A stretch of DNA of 64,000 nucleotides from Bettongia penicillata ogilbyi (GCA_023548195.1 JAJHZJ010000751.1:2174501-2238500), one strand, 5' to 3'. Positions 10,991 through 22,059 are shown, numbered from the stretch's first letter. Notes: generated from the letters alone by a model not told the origin. Program-made: numbers and translations.

Positions 10991-11009
10991 CTTACAGTTT
11001 TCGAAAAAC

Positions 11010-11160
11010 ATGAAGCCTTTGAGCTAGAAAGGAATTCGAAAGATCAACAAGTCCAGGGCTCTCATTTTAAAGTAGGGGAGATAGAAGCCTAGAAAAGTGA
11101 AGGGACCCCTAAGGTCATCCAGTTGACTATGACTGGAATCCAGTTGTTCTGTCTTCCAGT
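11010..11160 (-). repeat. Ancient SINE/LINE-tail fragment
   Basis: The phrase order 'agctagaaaggaattc', 'caacaagtccagggctctca', 'gaagggacccctaaggtcat' matches the common mammalian 'gagctggaagggacctt...ctagtccaa' repeat tail. Confidence 0.55.
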
Positions 11161-11759
11161 CCTCCATAAAATAAAAGCGAAATGAGGGCAGGAACAGTTT
11201 CAATTTGACTTTATTTACCTGGGACTAGTTCAATAGACAGTGAATGAATAATTCAATTAAATTATTAAATTGAACTTTTCACCAACTGTAAAATACATTG
11301 ATGACATGTGGCTGATGTATTTTTCAATGTGATCTAGAGGGGAGGGCCTTTGGTCTTTCATATCCCCATTGTACATACCACAGAGCATGGCACATAATAA
11401 GTACTCAGTATGCTGCCTCATTGCTTTGTAGGTTCCAGTACCCTCTGTCACATGACACCATCATTTTTTGGTGGTTGAACATTACTTAAGATGAAGAAAA
11501 TGAAATCAAAGGAGGGATTTTTTTTTGTGAACTTACATGTCTTTTTATTAATAACTGATGAAATGAAGAGACTGAGCACAATTCACAGAACTGTGCAATC
11601 TTACTTAGATTTCCAGTTTAATGATTTCATTGGAGCTAATTATTGTGTAGCTTAGGTTATGTGAGAATTTTATATATCCATATCCATGTATCTATAGATC
11701 TTGAAGCTGAGTGAGATTCATATGTATATCTACATCTGGGTGAATCTCACTGAAGCCTC

Positions 11760-12080
11760 AAGGATGAAATCACAGAACGTTAAAGCTGAAAGGGATCTTT
11801 AAAATCACCTAGTTCAACCCTCTGGTTCTACAAATGATAAAACCGAGAGGTGAAGTCCCATTTAGGATGGAGGAAACATGAGGATTCACCTTCCAAAAAC
11901 AGTATTTGACCAGAACAGCAATAACCAACAATTATTGGAGCACCTACCTCAATATTCCTCTGGTGTGTGTATTTTTACTTCTGTCCCACAGTTGTATAGA
12001 TAGTAAGTGGCATAGTTGGGGAATGAAACCATATTTGGACTCGTAACAACCAGTGTATTTTATTTCATCATACGTACTAC
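11760..12080 (-). repeat. Ancient repeat fragment (L3-tail/MIR3-like)
   Basis: It starts with 'gaaatcacagaacgttaaag' and 'gaaagggatctttaaaatca', continues with 'ctagttcaaccctctg', and resumes near 11990 with the 'agtaagtggcatagt...gaatgaaaccatat' end. It appears to be one element with a diverged or inserted middle. Confidence 0.5.
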
Positions 12081-12224
12081 CTTTATGCACCCCCCAAACC
12101 AAACCACACAGTGTCAGCATGAATTAAAGGCATGGTCAAGAATGAGCCATTTCTAAGGGTCTTCTGGAATGTCTCACCAAAGGAAAGGATGATCTATTGA
12201 TAATGGCTTCCATTGAGATATAGC

Positions 12225-12325
12225 ATGAAAGAATGACTGGATAAAGTACTCAATTTAAAATCTGGAACACCTGAGTTTGAATTCTATCTCAGACACGTGT
12301 CAGTTGTGTGACCCTAAACAAGACT
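12225..12325 (+). repeat. 5' half of a SINE split by an L2
   Basis: The head includes 'ctgagtttgaattctatctc', the B-box region, and 'gttgtgtgaccctaaacaag'. The expected 'cacttaac...cagtttcc' continuation is missing here and appears at about 12900, beyond an L2 insertion. Confidence 0.65.
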
Positions 12326-12898
12326 CTTCCCATTCCAATCTACTCTCCACTCAGCTGGGAAAGTGATTTTTCTGAAGGGTGGGTCTGATAATGCCACCCC
12401 TTACTGAGCTCCAAGGGCTCGTCATTTGCAGGATCGATGCTCTTTTTGACATCTACAACTCTTTATGACCCAGCTGTTTCCTGTTTTTTCAGTCATATTT
12501 CCTTTTAGTCCTATGCATATATTATATGATTCCACAATACTGGTCTTGCTGTCCCTCAGACGTGATACTAGACTGCATTTTTGTATCAGCTAGCCCCCAT
12601 GATGAAATTTATGCATTACCCCTTCTCTACTTTTTAGTTTTCTTGGCTTCCTTCCAGTCTCAGCTCAAATGTTATCTTCTGCAGGACAACTTTCCTGGTC
12701 TGACCTTCCTCAACTAGTGCCTCCCCTCTCAGATTACCTTCCAAATATTCCAAATACCTAGTCACTTATCTATCAGAGTAGAAGCACCTTGAGGAGAGGG
12801 ATTTATTGATGGTGGTGATGGTTTATTAATTTTGCCTTTTTTAATAATCTCACTGCTTAGCACTTAAGTAGGTACTTAATAAATCCTTATTGCTGACC
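12326..12898 (+). repeat. L2 LINE 3' end inserted in a SINE
   Basis: Phrases in L2 order include 'gtgatttttctgaagggtgg', 'ctgataatgccaccccttac', 'ttccagtctcagctcaaatg' and 'ttccttccttccagtc'-like stretches. It ends 'gcttagcacttaagtaggta' with 'cttaataaatccttattg'. The coding part is fragmentary with no intact frame. Confidence 0.75.
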
Positions 12899-12899
12899 A

Positions 12900-13065
12900 C
12901 CTGATTGAAGTAACTTCCTTGGGTCTCAGTTTCCCCATCTGTCAATTTGGAATAATAATAGCACTTCACAACATTATTGTGGAGATCAAATGAGATCCTT
13001 TAAAGAAAGTGCTTCCCAAACCATAAAGCTCTATATGAGTGTCAATTGTAAACATCATTATTAAC
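12900..13065 (+). repeat. 3' half of the split SINE
   Basis: 'gtctcagtttccccatctg', then 'aataataatagcacttcaca', then 'gatcaaatgagatcctttaa' and a 'ctctatatgag' end are the 3' half of a MIR-type CORE-SINE, continuing 12225-12325. Confidence 0.7.
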
Positions 13066-13601
13066 ATTTTAAAAAATGTTTCAGGTTGCTTGAACTGAAT
13101 CCTAGAGGCAACTATGACTGTAATCTTTGGGCAGTAGGTCAGAATGCTGATCATCTTATAGGACGTTCCCCATTGCTTCCCTGGGACAGTCACCATGGGT
13201 TTTCTAAAAACAGATTAAAGGGTACCTAATATCCGAGATAATTAAAATTGTTGCCTGATTCTTGCAAGTGTCTCATCTAAGCTACATCTTTTACCCTTAT
13301 GCTTTCATATTAATTTTTCTGTTTCCTCATTGGTAAAAAAGGACTTGTTCAATGTGGTCCATGAGTTCCCTTGCAGCTCCAGTTCTGTAATCTTAAGCAA
13401 CATAACACCCCATGTGGGAAGTAGAGAATTTCTCCCATAACTTGTATTCCCATCCTTTCTTGGGAGTGAAAACAAAGGAAATTTTGCCAAGTCCTATAGA
13501 TCTAGAATGGAAAATCAGGACAAATGAATCAATGATACGTTATACACATATGCTTTACTAGAATGTAAAATCCTTGATCAGGAAGTATTTCATTTTTCTT
13601 T

Positions 13602-13768
13602 TTCCTTCCTTCCTTCCTTCCTTCCTTCCTTCCTTCCTTCCTTCCTTCCTTCCTTCCTTCCTTCCTTCCTTTCTTCTTTCCTTCCTTCCTTCCTTCCTTC
13701 CTTCCTTCCTTCCTTCCTTCCTTCCTTCCTTCCTTCCTTCCTTCCTTCCTTCCTTCCTTCCTTCCTTC
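13602..13768 (+). repeat. (TTCC)n microsatellite
   Basis: About 40 units run nearly pure, with one interruption near 13670. Open frames across it only translate the repeat. Confidence 0.95.
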
Positions 13769-13799
13769 TCCTTTTCTTTCTCTCTTCTTCCACCATTTT

Positions 13800-14702
13800 T
13801 GTATTTGCTAGTGAGGACAAAGGAGGTGTTTAGACAATATGATATGGAAAATTTGTGGAAGAGAAGAAAGACCCCTTTGACTGGAGGGATTGGAGTATGT
13901 AACATGGAAGAGGTAATGTCTGATCTGATCTTTGAATGAAACTAATGATCCTGAAAGACAAAAAAAAGGAAGGAGTGCATTCCAGGCACAAGGGTAACTT
14001 GGGCAAATATGTTAGAGGCAAGAGAGGGAATGTTAAGTTGGAGGATGGTGGGGGGAGGGTCAGCTACTAGTCTGGTTTGTCTGGAACATTGTGTGAAGGG
14101 GAATATTGTGAAATAAGATTGGAAAAGTAGATTGAAAACAGACTGTGTAGTGTCTTAAATGTTAAGCTGCCCTTTTGGATTTTATCCTAGGGGCAATAAG
14201 GAAACCTCTAAAGGTCTGGGAGACTGAGGAGTGACATGAGTGACATCATACTTGTGCTATAGGAAAATTATTTTGACAACCATGTAAAGGATGAATTGTG
14301 AAGGATAGATACTAGTGACAGTAAAATCAATTAGAAGCATAACTTAAAAATCCAGGTGAAAGGTGATGAGAATTTAAACTTATATGAACTCACCTGAAGC
14401 CCAGGTGTGTGGTGGCAGCATGACATAGAGAAAAAATCAATTGCAAGAAATATTGTTAAATGGGGTTGCACAAGAGTTTACATCTGATTGGTGCTAGGGG
14501 CTTGGGGGAATGGATAGGGATGAGGCAGAATCAAAGATGACTCCAAGATTTCAAGCCAAGGGAACAGAGGGTGGTAGCAATGGCAGTAGAAATAGGGAAG
14601 AAAGAAGATAAGTTCAGTTTGGGATGATGGAGTATAATGTGCCAGTGAAACATCCAGGTAGAACTGATCAGAAGGCAGTTGGAGATGTAGGACTCTCAAT
14701 CA
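13800..14702 (-). repeat. L2 LINE fragment, antisense
   Basis: Read on the minus strand it follows L2 order. On the plus strand the markers are 'gcattccaggcacaagggta', 'tggattttatcctaggggca', 'ggagtgacatgagtgacatc', 'aatcaaagatgactccaaga' and 'catccaggtagaactgatca'. It is heavily diverged, with no coding frame. Confidence 0.7.
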
Positions 14703-15530
14703 AACAGCTATTATTAAGCACCTTTTTGTGGGTCTTGAACTGTGCTATGTGCTGGGTGAGGATAGAAAGATAAAAGCAAAATGGTTTCTGCCTTCATCAG
14801 ATCTTGTTAGATAGCCTCTAATCTTAAAAAGTTTGAGGGCAAAGAACATGTTCATATGTGAGTATCCATCTACAAGACTACACAAGTGAAATTCAAAGTA
14901 CCCTTAGAGGGGAAGGCACTAGAAGAAGGAGGGAACCAGGAAAGCTCTCCCATTGAAAATGACATGTGAACTGAGTCCTGAAGGAAACCAGAGATTCCAG
15001 GAGTGAGACATGAGGGAAAAGAGTGTTCTGTATATGGGACAGTTAGTGCTAAGATATCAAGATGAGAGATGGAGGTTCGTACCGCACCATAGAGAGTATG
15101 GAGAGAAGGATACATATGGGAAAGATAAGGAGAGTTCAGGTTAAGAAGAAACACTGGCATTTATTGAGTAGAAGAATAACATGGTCAGACTTGTGCTTTA
15201 GGAAAATCACTTTGGCAGCTGAGTGGAGGATAGATTGAAGTGCAGAGAGACTGGAGGCAGGGATATACTGCAATAGACTAGGTAGAAAGTGACAGGGATC
15301 TGCTCCAGGGGGAAGGGTGATTATCTGAACAGAGAGAAGGAGACTTGTGAAAGGTAAGTTATAAAGGAAGAAATGACAAGATTTAATGATGTATTGGATA
15401 TATGGGGCAAGAGAAAGTGAGGAATCAAGAATGACATCAAGGTGGTGAACCTGAATGGAAGAATGGTGGCAATTTCAATAGTAACAATGCAATGGAGTTC
15501 AGCAGAAAAGGTCTTGGAGCAAGTCACTAT
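14703..15530 (-). repeat. L2 LINE 3' end, antisense, second copy
   Basis: It starts with the antisense L2 tail ('attattaagcaccttt', 'gtgctatgtgctgggtgagg') and repeats the 14 kb order: 'aggaaagctctcccattg', 'taacatggtcagacttgtgc', 'gaggaatcaagaatgacatc'. It lies head-to-tail with the previous copy. Confidence 0.75.
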
Positions 15531-15654
15531 CCTTTTCTTTTAAATTTAGTGTTCTGTAAACTATTGCAAAGGTGAATAAAATAACTACATCTCATAACTG
15601 AATAAAATTTACTTCATCTTGTGTATATTTCTAGGATGAAAGCAACTCCAGTAA

Positions 15655-15900
15655 CAAGAGATTAAGCATTTATTAAGTATCTCCTATGTGCTACACACTT
15701 TACAAATCTCATCTCATTTGCTCCTCATTTAATCCTACGGAGTTATAATTCTCCATCATTTTTAAAGAGAAGGAAATTGAAAGTCAGAGAAACTAAGTCA
15801 CTAGCCTAGGGTTACAGAGCTAGTGAGTATCTGAACCAAGATTTGAACTCATGTTTTTTCGACTCCACGCACAGCACTCAATCAACTGTCACAGTAGCAG
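15655..15900 (-). repeat. MIR/CORE-SINE, antisense
   Basis: 'gcatttattaagtatctcct' leads into 'acaaatctcatctcatttg', then 'gggttacagagctagtgagt' and 'aagatttgaactcatg'. This is the antisense MIR/L2-tail order. Confidence 0.72.
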
Positions 15901-16039
15901 ATGACACAATGGGTATAAATACCTCATCTTTTTTCCAACATTATTTTGATTTCTTTTGCTAGGTCTCTAAATTCTGAAAGTTTACTGAGGCTATTGTTGT
16001 TTCTATATTGCTTGGTGACCATAAATATTTGCTATGGCT

Positions 16040-16041
<2 letters not shown>

Positions 16042-16094
<53 letters not shown>
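16042..16094. repeat. (TA)n microsatellite
   Basis: About 26 uninterrupted TA units. Fully self-complementary, so prone to cruciform formation and length change. Confidence 0.95.
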
Positions 16095-16098
<4 letters not shown>

Positions 16099-16099
16099 A

Positions 16100-16890
16100 A
16101 TGTTGCTCTTAAATTTCCTGAATCAATGTTATTTCCAGGTGATTTGGAACAGTAGTTCCAATTGTGATGATGTTCTGGATCCAAAAGAATTTATTTATTG
16201 AATTCTCAAAATATCTTGAGGACTGGGTTTATAGTTTTTTGTGGGAATTTTTGTTGCGTAGAATTAGCCCTGGTGCTCAGCCCTAGCCATTGAGTCATGT
16301 TTTGCTAGACATTTGTAGGATGTTTTGCATAATATTAAGCGTTGCCTTGAACAATCTGCATGGATCAATGAGCCCAGTCCTCTTATAGACAACCCATCTT
16401 TAATTTGTAGTGAAGGTTACCTGATCCTGAATCGATGTCAGATACCTCTCCATTTCTATAAACAAATAAACTGTCAACTTTTTGTTATTGTTAAAATGGC
16501 TTCCCCCTCCTGCTTTCCTTACATATTAAGAGGAATGAAGTTTGCTTTCTTCTCACAGGCAGTAAGAGAACTTCTAACTCCTGAGTACGCTCTGATAGCT
16601 GAGGTGAAATCAAAAGCCACATGGGTCCAGGTGCTCCTGATGGAATCAAACTGAGCTTGACTCACTGTCTCCGATTTGTGCTTCCTGTGGCTAAGAGTGA
16701 GCCAGCAACTAGAAAGCCTGAGCTGCGCTGTCTCAGAGTAAAAATCCATTTAACAGCTGCCAACTTTTGATGTACCAAAGATCAAAGAATGAAGGCACCC
16801 GAATACAACCTTCTTCTGGGAGTAGGGTGGCTTCCAGCAGGGGCTTCCAATCTTTCCAATTCTTTTCTCATGGCAAGTATGAGGTTGAAG
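16100..16890. other. Unique sequence, no gene recognised
   Basis: An open frame of 109 codons (16325-16654, +) shows no domain or family resemblance. I take it as chance. No clear repeat is seen. Confidence 0.4.
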
Positions 16891-16894
16891 TTTA

Positions 16895-17058
16895 CAGTCC
16901 AAGTAACATGATGCACATTTTATAGATGGGGAAGCTCTCACCCTCTGAGGTGATGTTGATCCTGTTGCTAACCAAGGGTTAGATGTGAGATGTGATCCCA
17001 GGTCTCCTGAGTCTGAGGATGGAGTCAGGCCATGACATCAGTGCTCCCTATTGCATCT
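16895..17058 (-). repeat. Diverged MIR-like fragment, antisense
   Basis: 'cacattttatagatggggaa' followed by 'atgtgatcccaggtctcctg' and 'agtctgaggatgg' matches the antisense MIR core and head, with a diverged middle. Confidence 0.5.
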
Positions 17059-17059
17059 T

Positions 17060-17113
17060 TGTAGGTCCCTTAGCATCTAGGACAGAACCTTGCATATAGT
17101 GGATATTTGACAA
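17060..17113 (+). repeat. L2 3' tail
   Basis: 'gcatctttgtaggtccctta' and 'acagaaccttgcatatagtg' with 'gatatttgacaag' resemble the L2 end. It runs straight into the (GGAA)n tract. Confidence 0.55.
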
Positions 17114-17346
17114 GAGGAAGGAAGGAAGGAAGGAAGGAAGGAAGGAAGGAAGGAAGGAAGGAAGGAAGGAAGGAAGGAAGGAAGGAAGGAAGGAAGGAAG
17201 GAAGGGAGGAAGGAAGGAAGGAAGGAAGGAAGGAAGGAAGGAAGGAAGGAAGGAAGGAAGGAAAGAAGGAAGGAAGAAAGAGAAGGAAGGAAGAAAGAAG
17301 GCAAGGAGGAAAAAGGGGAAAGGAAGAAAGCAGGGAAGGAAGGAAG
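17114..17346 (+). repeat. (GGAA)n microsatellite
   Basis: About 230 bases of GGAA units, pure at the 5' end and decaying (AAAG, AGAA) toward 3'. It ends near 'gactgaatgaaattc', which resembles the rest of an L2 tail. It is the reverse complement of the 13.6 kb motif. Confidence 0.95.
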
Positions 17347-17399
17347 ACAGACTGAATGAAATTCTTTATAAGCATATTTTCAGAGTGAGGGAATTATAT

Positions 17400-18030
17400 A
17401 ATAATATGCAGTATGAGGGGGGGAGCTTCAAACAAATTCCTTGGGCTCTATCAGAACTTTGAGAGCAGGTTGGCCTGCCCTGCCTCAAGGTGAGACAGTG
17501 TTCCATGCTGCTCCTCGTTACAGTGGTCGTGTTCTAATTACATGCCTCCTTGATTATTGTTCTGCAGATTGATTAGCACCATATTCAAGGCATTTGTAGA
17601 TCATAGTTCCTGGACACTTCAGTGTGTTAGTAAATCAAGTATGATTTATCCCCTGAATTATTGGTTAGGGACTGCTTCTTTTTTTAATGCATGTTCTCTC
17701 TAGCTTATCATTTTAATTAGCACTTGCTACCAGTTCACACTGGGAATGGCGATGATTGTCACTCGGCACTGATGCGGAGCCCCGGCTTGTAATGCTGCTT
17801 TGACTTTTGAATTCACATCCTAATGTCAGTTTTAGTTGTACCATTTGGGGAAATGCTGAATTAAAGGGAAAGTGCTCCAGTGAATTGAACTAGGCAAAGA
17901 AAATCCAGTTTGCTATAATCTGCCCCCTGCTTCCTCTGTCCCTTTCTGTCCAAAAATGTAGGTTCTATTGATGTGTTTTCCCATCATCTGCATTTCCCAG
18001 TGTATCCGGTCCTCCTCTCCAAGAACGGTA
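17400..18030. other. Repeat-free island, candidate conserved element
   Basis: This is a unique block with homeodomain-type words ('ctaattacatg', 'attgattagcacc', 'ttttaattagcac') and some CpG ('ggcgatgattgtcactcgg'). No coding frame is seen. Conservation cannot be judged from one sequence. Confidence 0.35.
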
Positions 18031-18167
18031 TCTTATATCAAATAAAAAAAGAGAAAACAGAATTGTTTAGAAAAAACTATAGCAAAATTCTGACAACATA
18101 GGCATGCTTCTAACTCATGTTCCCTTACTTTTGCAAAGAAAGGCTTTTTGACCATATCTGTACACAG

Positions 18168-18176
18168 ACACACACA

Positions 18177-18234
<58 letters not shown>
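18168..18234 (+). repeat. (CA)n microsatellite
   Basis: About 30 CA units, with one CT interruption near the 5' end. Confidence 0.95.
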
Positions 18235-18236
<2 letters not shown>

Positions 18237-18960
18237 GATGGTAAGACTCTTAGAAGTGGCTTCATGCACTATGTTTCAATGGAAGTTGTTTCACTCCCAT
18301 CCCTAAAGGACACAGTCCCATTTGGAAAAGCAGGCAGTTGAGGGAAGAGAATTCCTCCTTGGGTCCATCCTTTGCCTGTCCTTCAAAGTCAGAACTAGTA
18401 CTTCTTGTGTCTGGGGCAACAAATCAACTTTTCAGATAATTCAGTTGTTAATGGAAGATACTTTAGGGCCACTTGCTTCTGTGGAGAGACTCCAGGGCAC
18501 TCCCTGGGGCGGGGGTGGGGAAGGGCTCAAGGGAGGGACCCTGGGACACTGCAAGTCTAATGCTGCTGATAAAATCTCCAGGGAAAGGAATGAGGAAGGG
18601 GTGACTTTCATTCATTAAAGAAAGGGATGGCTATGCAGTACAGTATTACAGTGTTGGGGGAAGTATTCCATCTGGTAGCTCCTTGTTTTAGCCATTCTTG
18701 ATAAAGAGGTACTAAACTCAATTGTTTCTACCTGCTGGTAGCATATAAAAGCTGTCAGCACCCTCTAAAATTTGACACTTAGGACAAAGCCATGATTGCC
18801 TTACCTTGGTTATGGCTCTGCTGCATTTCCTTCAAGAGAAAATGGAAAGAATTTTAACTGTTGTTCTCTTATAGTAAGTCATGGAGAAAACACTCTGTTC
18901 GCTCACATTTCCTTCTCTTCCTTCTCAAGGCCACTCAAGGCCAGACGTTGGCCTTGTGAG
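18235..18960. other. Unique sequence, no gene recognised
   Basis: There is a 98-codon open frame at 18322-18618 (+) with no family resemblance. No clear repeat is seen. Confidence 0.4.
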
Positions 18961-18969
18961 AAGATGAAA

Positions 18970-19145
18970 TTGAAAAGTACTGGTTCTAGAGTCAGAAGAG
19001 CTGAATTCTAATTCTACATCTAATACTGCGTGATCTTGGGCAAGTCATTTAACAGTCTATGACCTCAGTTTCCTCATCTGTAAAGTGAGAAATTTGGAAT
19101 AGATGATCTTAGGAGTGCCTTCCCATCCAAAATCTATGAACTGGT
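18970..19145 (+). repeat. tRNA-derived SINE
   Basis: 'gttctagagtcagaagagct' head, 'gcaagtcatttaac' core, 'cagtttcctcatctgtaaag', then the 'tagatgatcttagg...aatctatgaac' end used by one SINE subtype here (also at 23360, 39250, 60200 and 63345). Confidence 0.8.
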
Positions 19146-19149
19146 AACC

Positions 19150-20130
19150 CCCTTCATATCAGGGGAGATAAGAGCTAGCCAAGCCTGTCTGTCATATCCT
19201 CTGAGTTCCCTCCCCATATTTTTCTCTCTCTTAGCTACTACCAATGTATGTGTGTGGGGAAAAGAAATAATAAACTTAGCCTGTGCGTATGTATGTAGGG
19301 AGCATAAATATCTGCACGAAAAGCCTGACTTGGCACGCTTATTACTCTATTTCCCCCCAAGATAGCACTTTATTGTCTCTTGAAAGGCCCTGGGATCTTG
19401 AACACATTATATCCCCCAAATCCTCAAGTAGACATTTCCCCTGTGAAATACAATAGACCTACCCATCTCCGACAAGATTTCGGTTCAAATTTAATCACTC
19501 CGCCTCTGAAATTCAAATGGAATCTAATTATGCTCATCCTGACTTACCCTGACTAAGGCTCTCACAGAGCAGAATTGCAAGGAGGTGAGCAGGGGAAATG
19601 AAGAGCTAGGAGGGATTTGACAGAAATTTGGAAGCTGCAGAAAAGTAATATTTCAGCAAAGTCACCCTTTTCTTCCTCAAAGGGGCATTTGACCTTAAAA
19701 TGCAATAGTCTGGTAACAAAAATGGGGAAATTTCACTGGTCCAAGTCCCCATTCCTCAGGAAATTTTCATGTCTGTTGTTTAGCCAAATTTGGTGGGAGA
19801 GATTTCCTTGTGTGATGTGAAAGTAGGTGTGTGCAATGAGGTGGGTTCTCCTTGACATTTGGTTTGCTTGTTTGTTTTTAATCCCCCATTAAAGTTAGAA
19901 GGATGCTGTTTCATCCTGAGAACTGGATTGGATGATCAGGAAACTATTTTTAAAATTGCCCTAAATATATGTTCCATAGACAAGAGATGTTGTTTTTCCC
20001 TAATACTAGAAATGGACCTGTAGGTGCTGTTGCTTCTTTGACATCTATATGGTTATTGGTTTCCAGATAGTTCCTCAGTTGTATTGAAGCAACACTTTTT
20101 GTTTTTGCTTTTTTGCTTAACTTTTAAACT
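19150..20130. other. Unique sequence, no gene recognised
   Basis: There is no recognisable repeat or gene. The stretch 19480-19560 contains TAAT-type words and may be part of a conserved element, but evidence is thin. Confidence 0.35.
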
Positions 20131-20134
20131 TAGA

Positions 20135-20440
20135 CTTCAACATGCTTAGTCAATAAATGTTTATCAAGTGCTAGGCATTGCGTTAAGCACCAAGGATACA
20201 AATACGAAAAAGTAAGTCTAGTTTTTGCCTTCAAGGAGTTTGCAATCTGATGGGGAAAGACAATACGCAAAAGAAAGCTGAAAAAGTAGGGTTAGGGGTT
20301 GAGGAGGGAGGTACCCAGCCATGGTGAGAAAATCAAAGAATTCCAAAATAAGTGCAGACTGGGAAATGAGTTGGTATCTGATGCTAAGAACTAAGAGGAA
20401 TCTCAGAGCCCACTTGGCAGGGAAAGAATGCAGGACTTGG
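20135..20440 (-). repeat. L2 LINE 3' end, antisense
   Basis: 'caataaatgtttatcaagtg' with 'aggcattgcgttaagcacca', then 'gccttcaaggagtttgcaat', are the antisense L2 tail. The rest decays toward the L3 fragment that follows. Confidence 0.7.
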
Positions 20441-20444
20441 AGTC

Positions 20445-20645
20445 ACAAAAGCATAGCATCATAGAATCTGGGAGTTGGAAAGGGCTCTCATGACCAACAA
20501 GTCCAAACCACATATGAAAAGAATCCCCACTATAACATTCAAAGAAGGAGAACCCACCACCTCTCAAGGCAAGTCATTCGACTTCCGAACAACTTTAATG
20601 GTTATGAAGATTTTCCTCTTATGTAACCCAATCTGATCTTGGTTG
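20445..20645 (-). repeat. CR1/L3 LINE 3' UTR, first half
   Basis: It begins 'atcatagaatctgggagttg', the hallmark CR1/L3 end in antisense, and continues 'acaagtccaaaccacatatg', 'gagaacccaccacctctca' and 'cttccgaacaactttaatgg' in L3 order. It is interrupted by a SINE and resumes at about 20850. Confidence 0.75.
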
Positions 20646-20649
20646 ATTC

Positions 20650-20835
20650 CTAGTTGATAATACTGGACAAGTCACCTCACCTCTGTTTGCCTCAGTTTTC
20701 TCAACTTTAAGACTGGGATCATCAAAGTACCCACCTCCCACATTGTTGTGAGGGTCAAGTGGGATAATAAGTTTAAAGCTTTTAGCACAGCGTCTGGCCA
20801 GCTTAAGTAGGCAGTTAATAAATCTTTCCCTCCTT
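20650..20835 (+). repeat. CORE-SINE inserted in the L3
   Basis: 'gacaagtcacctcacctctg', 'cctcagttttctcaac', 'cattgttgtgagggtcaagt' and 'cacagcgtctggccagctta' are the 3' two-thirds of a MIR-type SINE. It separates two pieces of one L3 copy. Confidence 0.72.
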
Positions 20836-20849
20836 TCACCCTCTCCCCT

Positions 20850-21130
20850 ACCCCATTACAATTTTCACTGATGTTGCTTCCACTTTCTGGGGTGAAACTG
20901 AATAGATATTATGGCAGTCCAAAAAATGCTTGCTAATAGGTATAATGTCAACCCTGGCTTTTCTCTTCTCCGGGTCAGACATGCCCAATTTCTTTAAATG
21001 TTGATAATATGGCACAGACCAAGTGTTTTCAGCATCCTGGCCATCCCTCCTTTGACACTCACCAGCTTGTCAATGGATTCCTTACATGATGGTGCCCAGC
21101 ACTGAACACAGTACTCCCGATGAATGCCTC
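20850..21130 (-). repeat. CR1/L3 LINE 3' UTR, second half
   Basis: 'cagcatcctggccatccctc', 'caccagcttgtcaatggatt', 'ggtgcccagcactgaacaca' and 'gtactcccgatgaatgcc' continue the L3 order after the SINE. Confidence 0.75.
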
Positions 21131-21134
21131 TTTG

Positions 21135-21545
21135 GATTGTCTCCAACTGCCTTTCAGGCATCTTAAACTGGAAGTCCAGTAGACATCTAACACTCAACGC
21201 TGCTATCTTTCCTCTAGCCATCACCCCACCTTCCCTTTTACTTGGGAGGGGTGCACCATACCCCTAGTTCTTCAGTTCATAACCTAGGAGTCATCCTGGA
21301 CCCCTCACTATATTTCACCCCCCTCAATATCCAAGCAGTTGCCAAAGCTGTCAATTTCACCTCTGCAACATCTCTTGATTGCTCCCCCTTTTCTCCTCTG
21401 ACACTCCCCTCACCCTGAATGGTGCAGCCCCTAGTTCCTTCATGTCTCGATTGCCTCAATAATTGGAATTGTTTGTTTTCTGCCTTCCAAATTTCTTCTA
21501 TAGCAGTTTTTGGTCTAAGCACTCCAGCCTTCACTATCCTCTGAA
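21135..21545 (+). repeat. L2 LINE ORF2 3' part, decayed
   Basis: In sense, 'cataacctaggagtcatcct' followed by 'gacccctcac' corresponds to the conserved NLGVILDSS block of L2. 'caactgcctttcaggcatct' upstream and 'aacatctcttgattgctccc' downstream agree. Frames are broken. Confidence 0.72.
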
Positions 21546-21634
21546 CCCTTTGAAATCAGCTTACGTATCTATGAATGTGTGTATCTATATGTATATTTGA
21601 ATCACAAGCAGAATGGCACTGAGCTGGTGCCATT

Positions 21635-21834
21635 CAGCAGACTCCTGCAATGATTTGTCCTGTCTATGAGTGTGTTCATCCTTCGTTGCCAGCGTTGACA
21701 AAGAAATAATGACATGACTTGCACTTGCCTTTGTTTTAAGTGAGGGAGGGCTATGTAAGTCACCAGCCTCACTTTTCCTCCAGAGCCATCTGAATACAGT
21801 GACCAGATATTCATCAGGATGACTGGAGATGACC
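21635..21834 (-). repeat. Partial copy of the ~540-bp unnamed repeat
   Basis: 'gttcatccttcgttgccagc', 'aatgacatgacttgcacttg', 'agtgagggagggctatgtaa' and 'gatgactggagatgaccc' match, in reverse complement, the 3' end of the element at 48165-48710. Confidence 0.65.
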
Positions 21835-21985
21835 CAGGATGAGGCAATTGGAGTTAAGTGACTTGCCCAAGGTCACACAGTTGGTGAATGTCAAGTGTCT
21901 GAGGTGAGATTTGAACTCAGGTCCTCCTGATTCCTGCACTGGTGCTCTATCCACTGTACTCCCTAGCTGTCCATGAGTAAGTTGT
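21835..21985 (-). repeat. tRNA-derived SINE (MAR/WSINE type), antisense
   Basis: 'gttaagtgacttgcccaagg', 'tcacacagttggtgaatg', 'gatttgaactcaggtcctcc' and 'ggtgctctatccactgtact' end in the tRNA-like 'ccctagctgtcc' head. This is the common marsupial antisense SINE order. Confidence 0.82.
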
Positions 21986-22059
21986 TGCTGGACCTTCAAT
22001 TTAGAAGAAGACCAATGGCATCATGATATTGGGGTCAGGGTGCAGTGTGTTTGACTGTG

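Noticed and set aside
13558..13939. Gly/Arg/Lys/Glu or Phe/Leu/Pro/Ser repeat 'proteins'
   Set aside because: Translations of the (TTCC)n microsatellite. The same applies at 17070-17375, 23792-24419 and 51293-51841.
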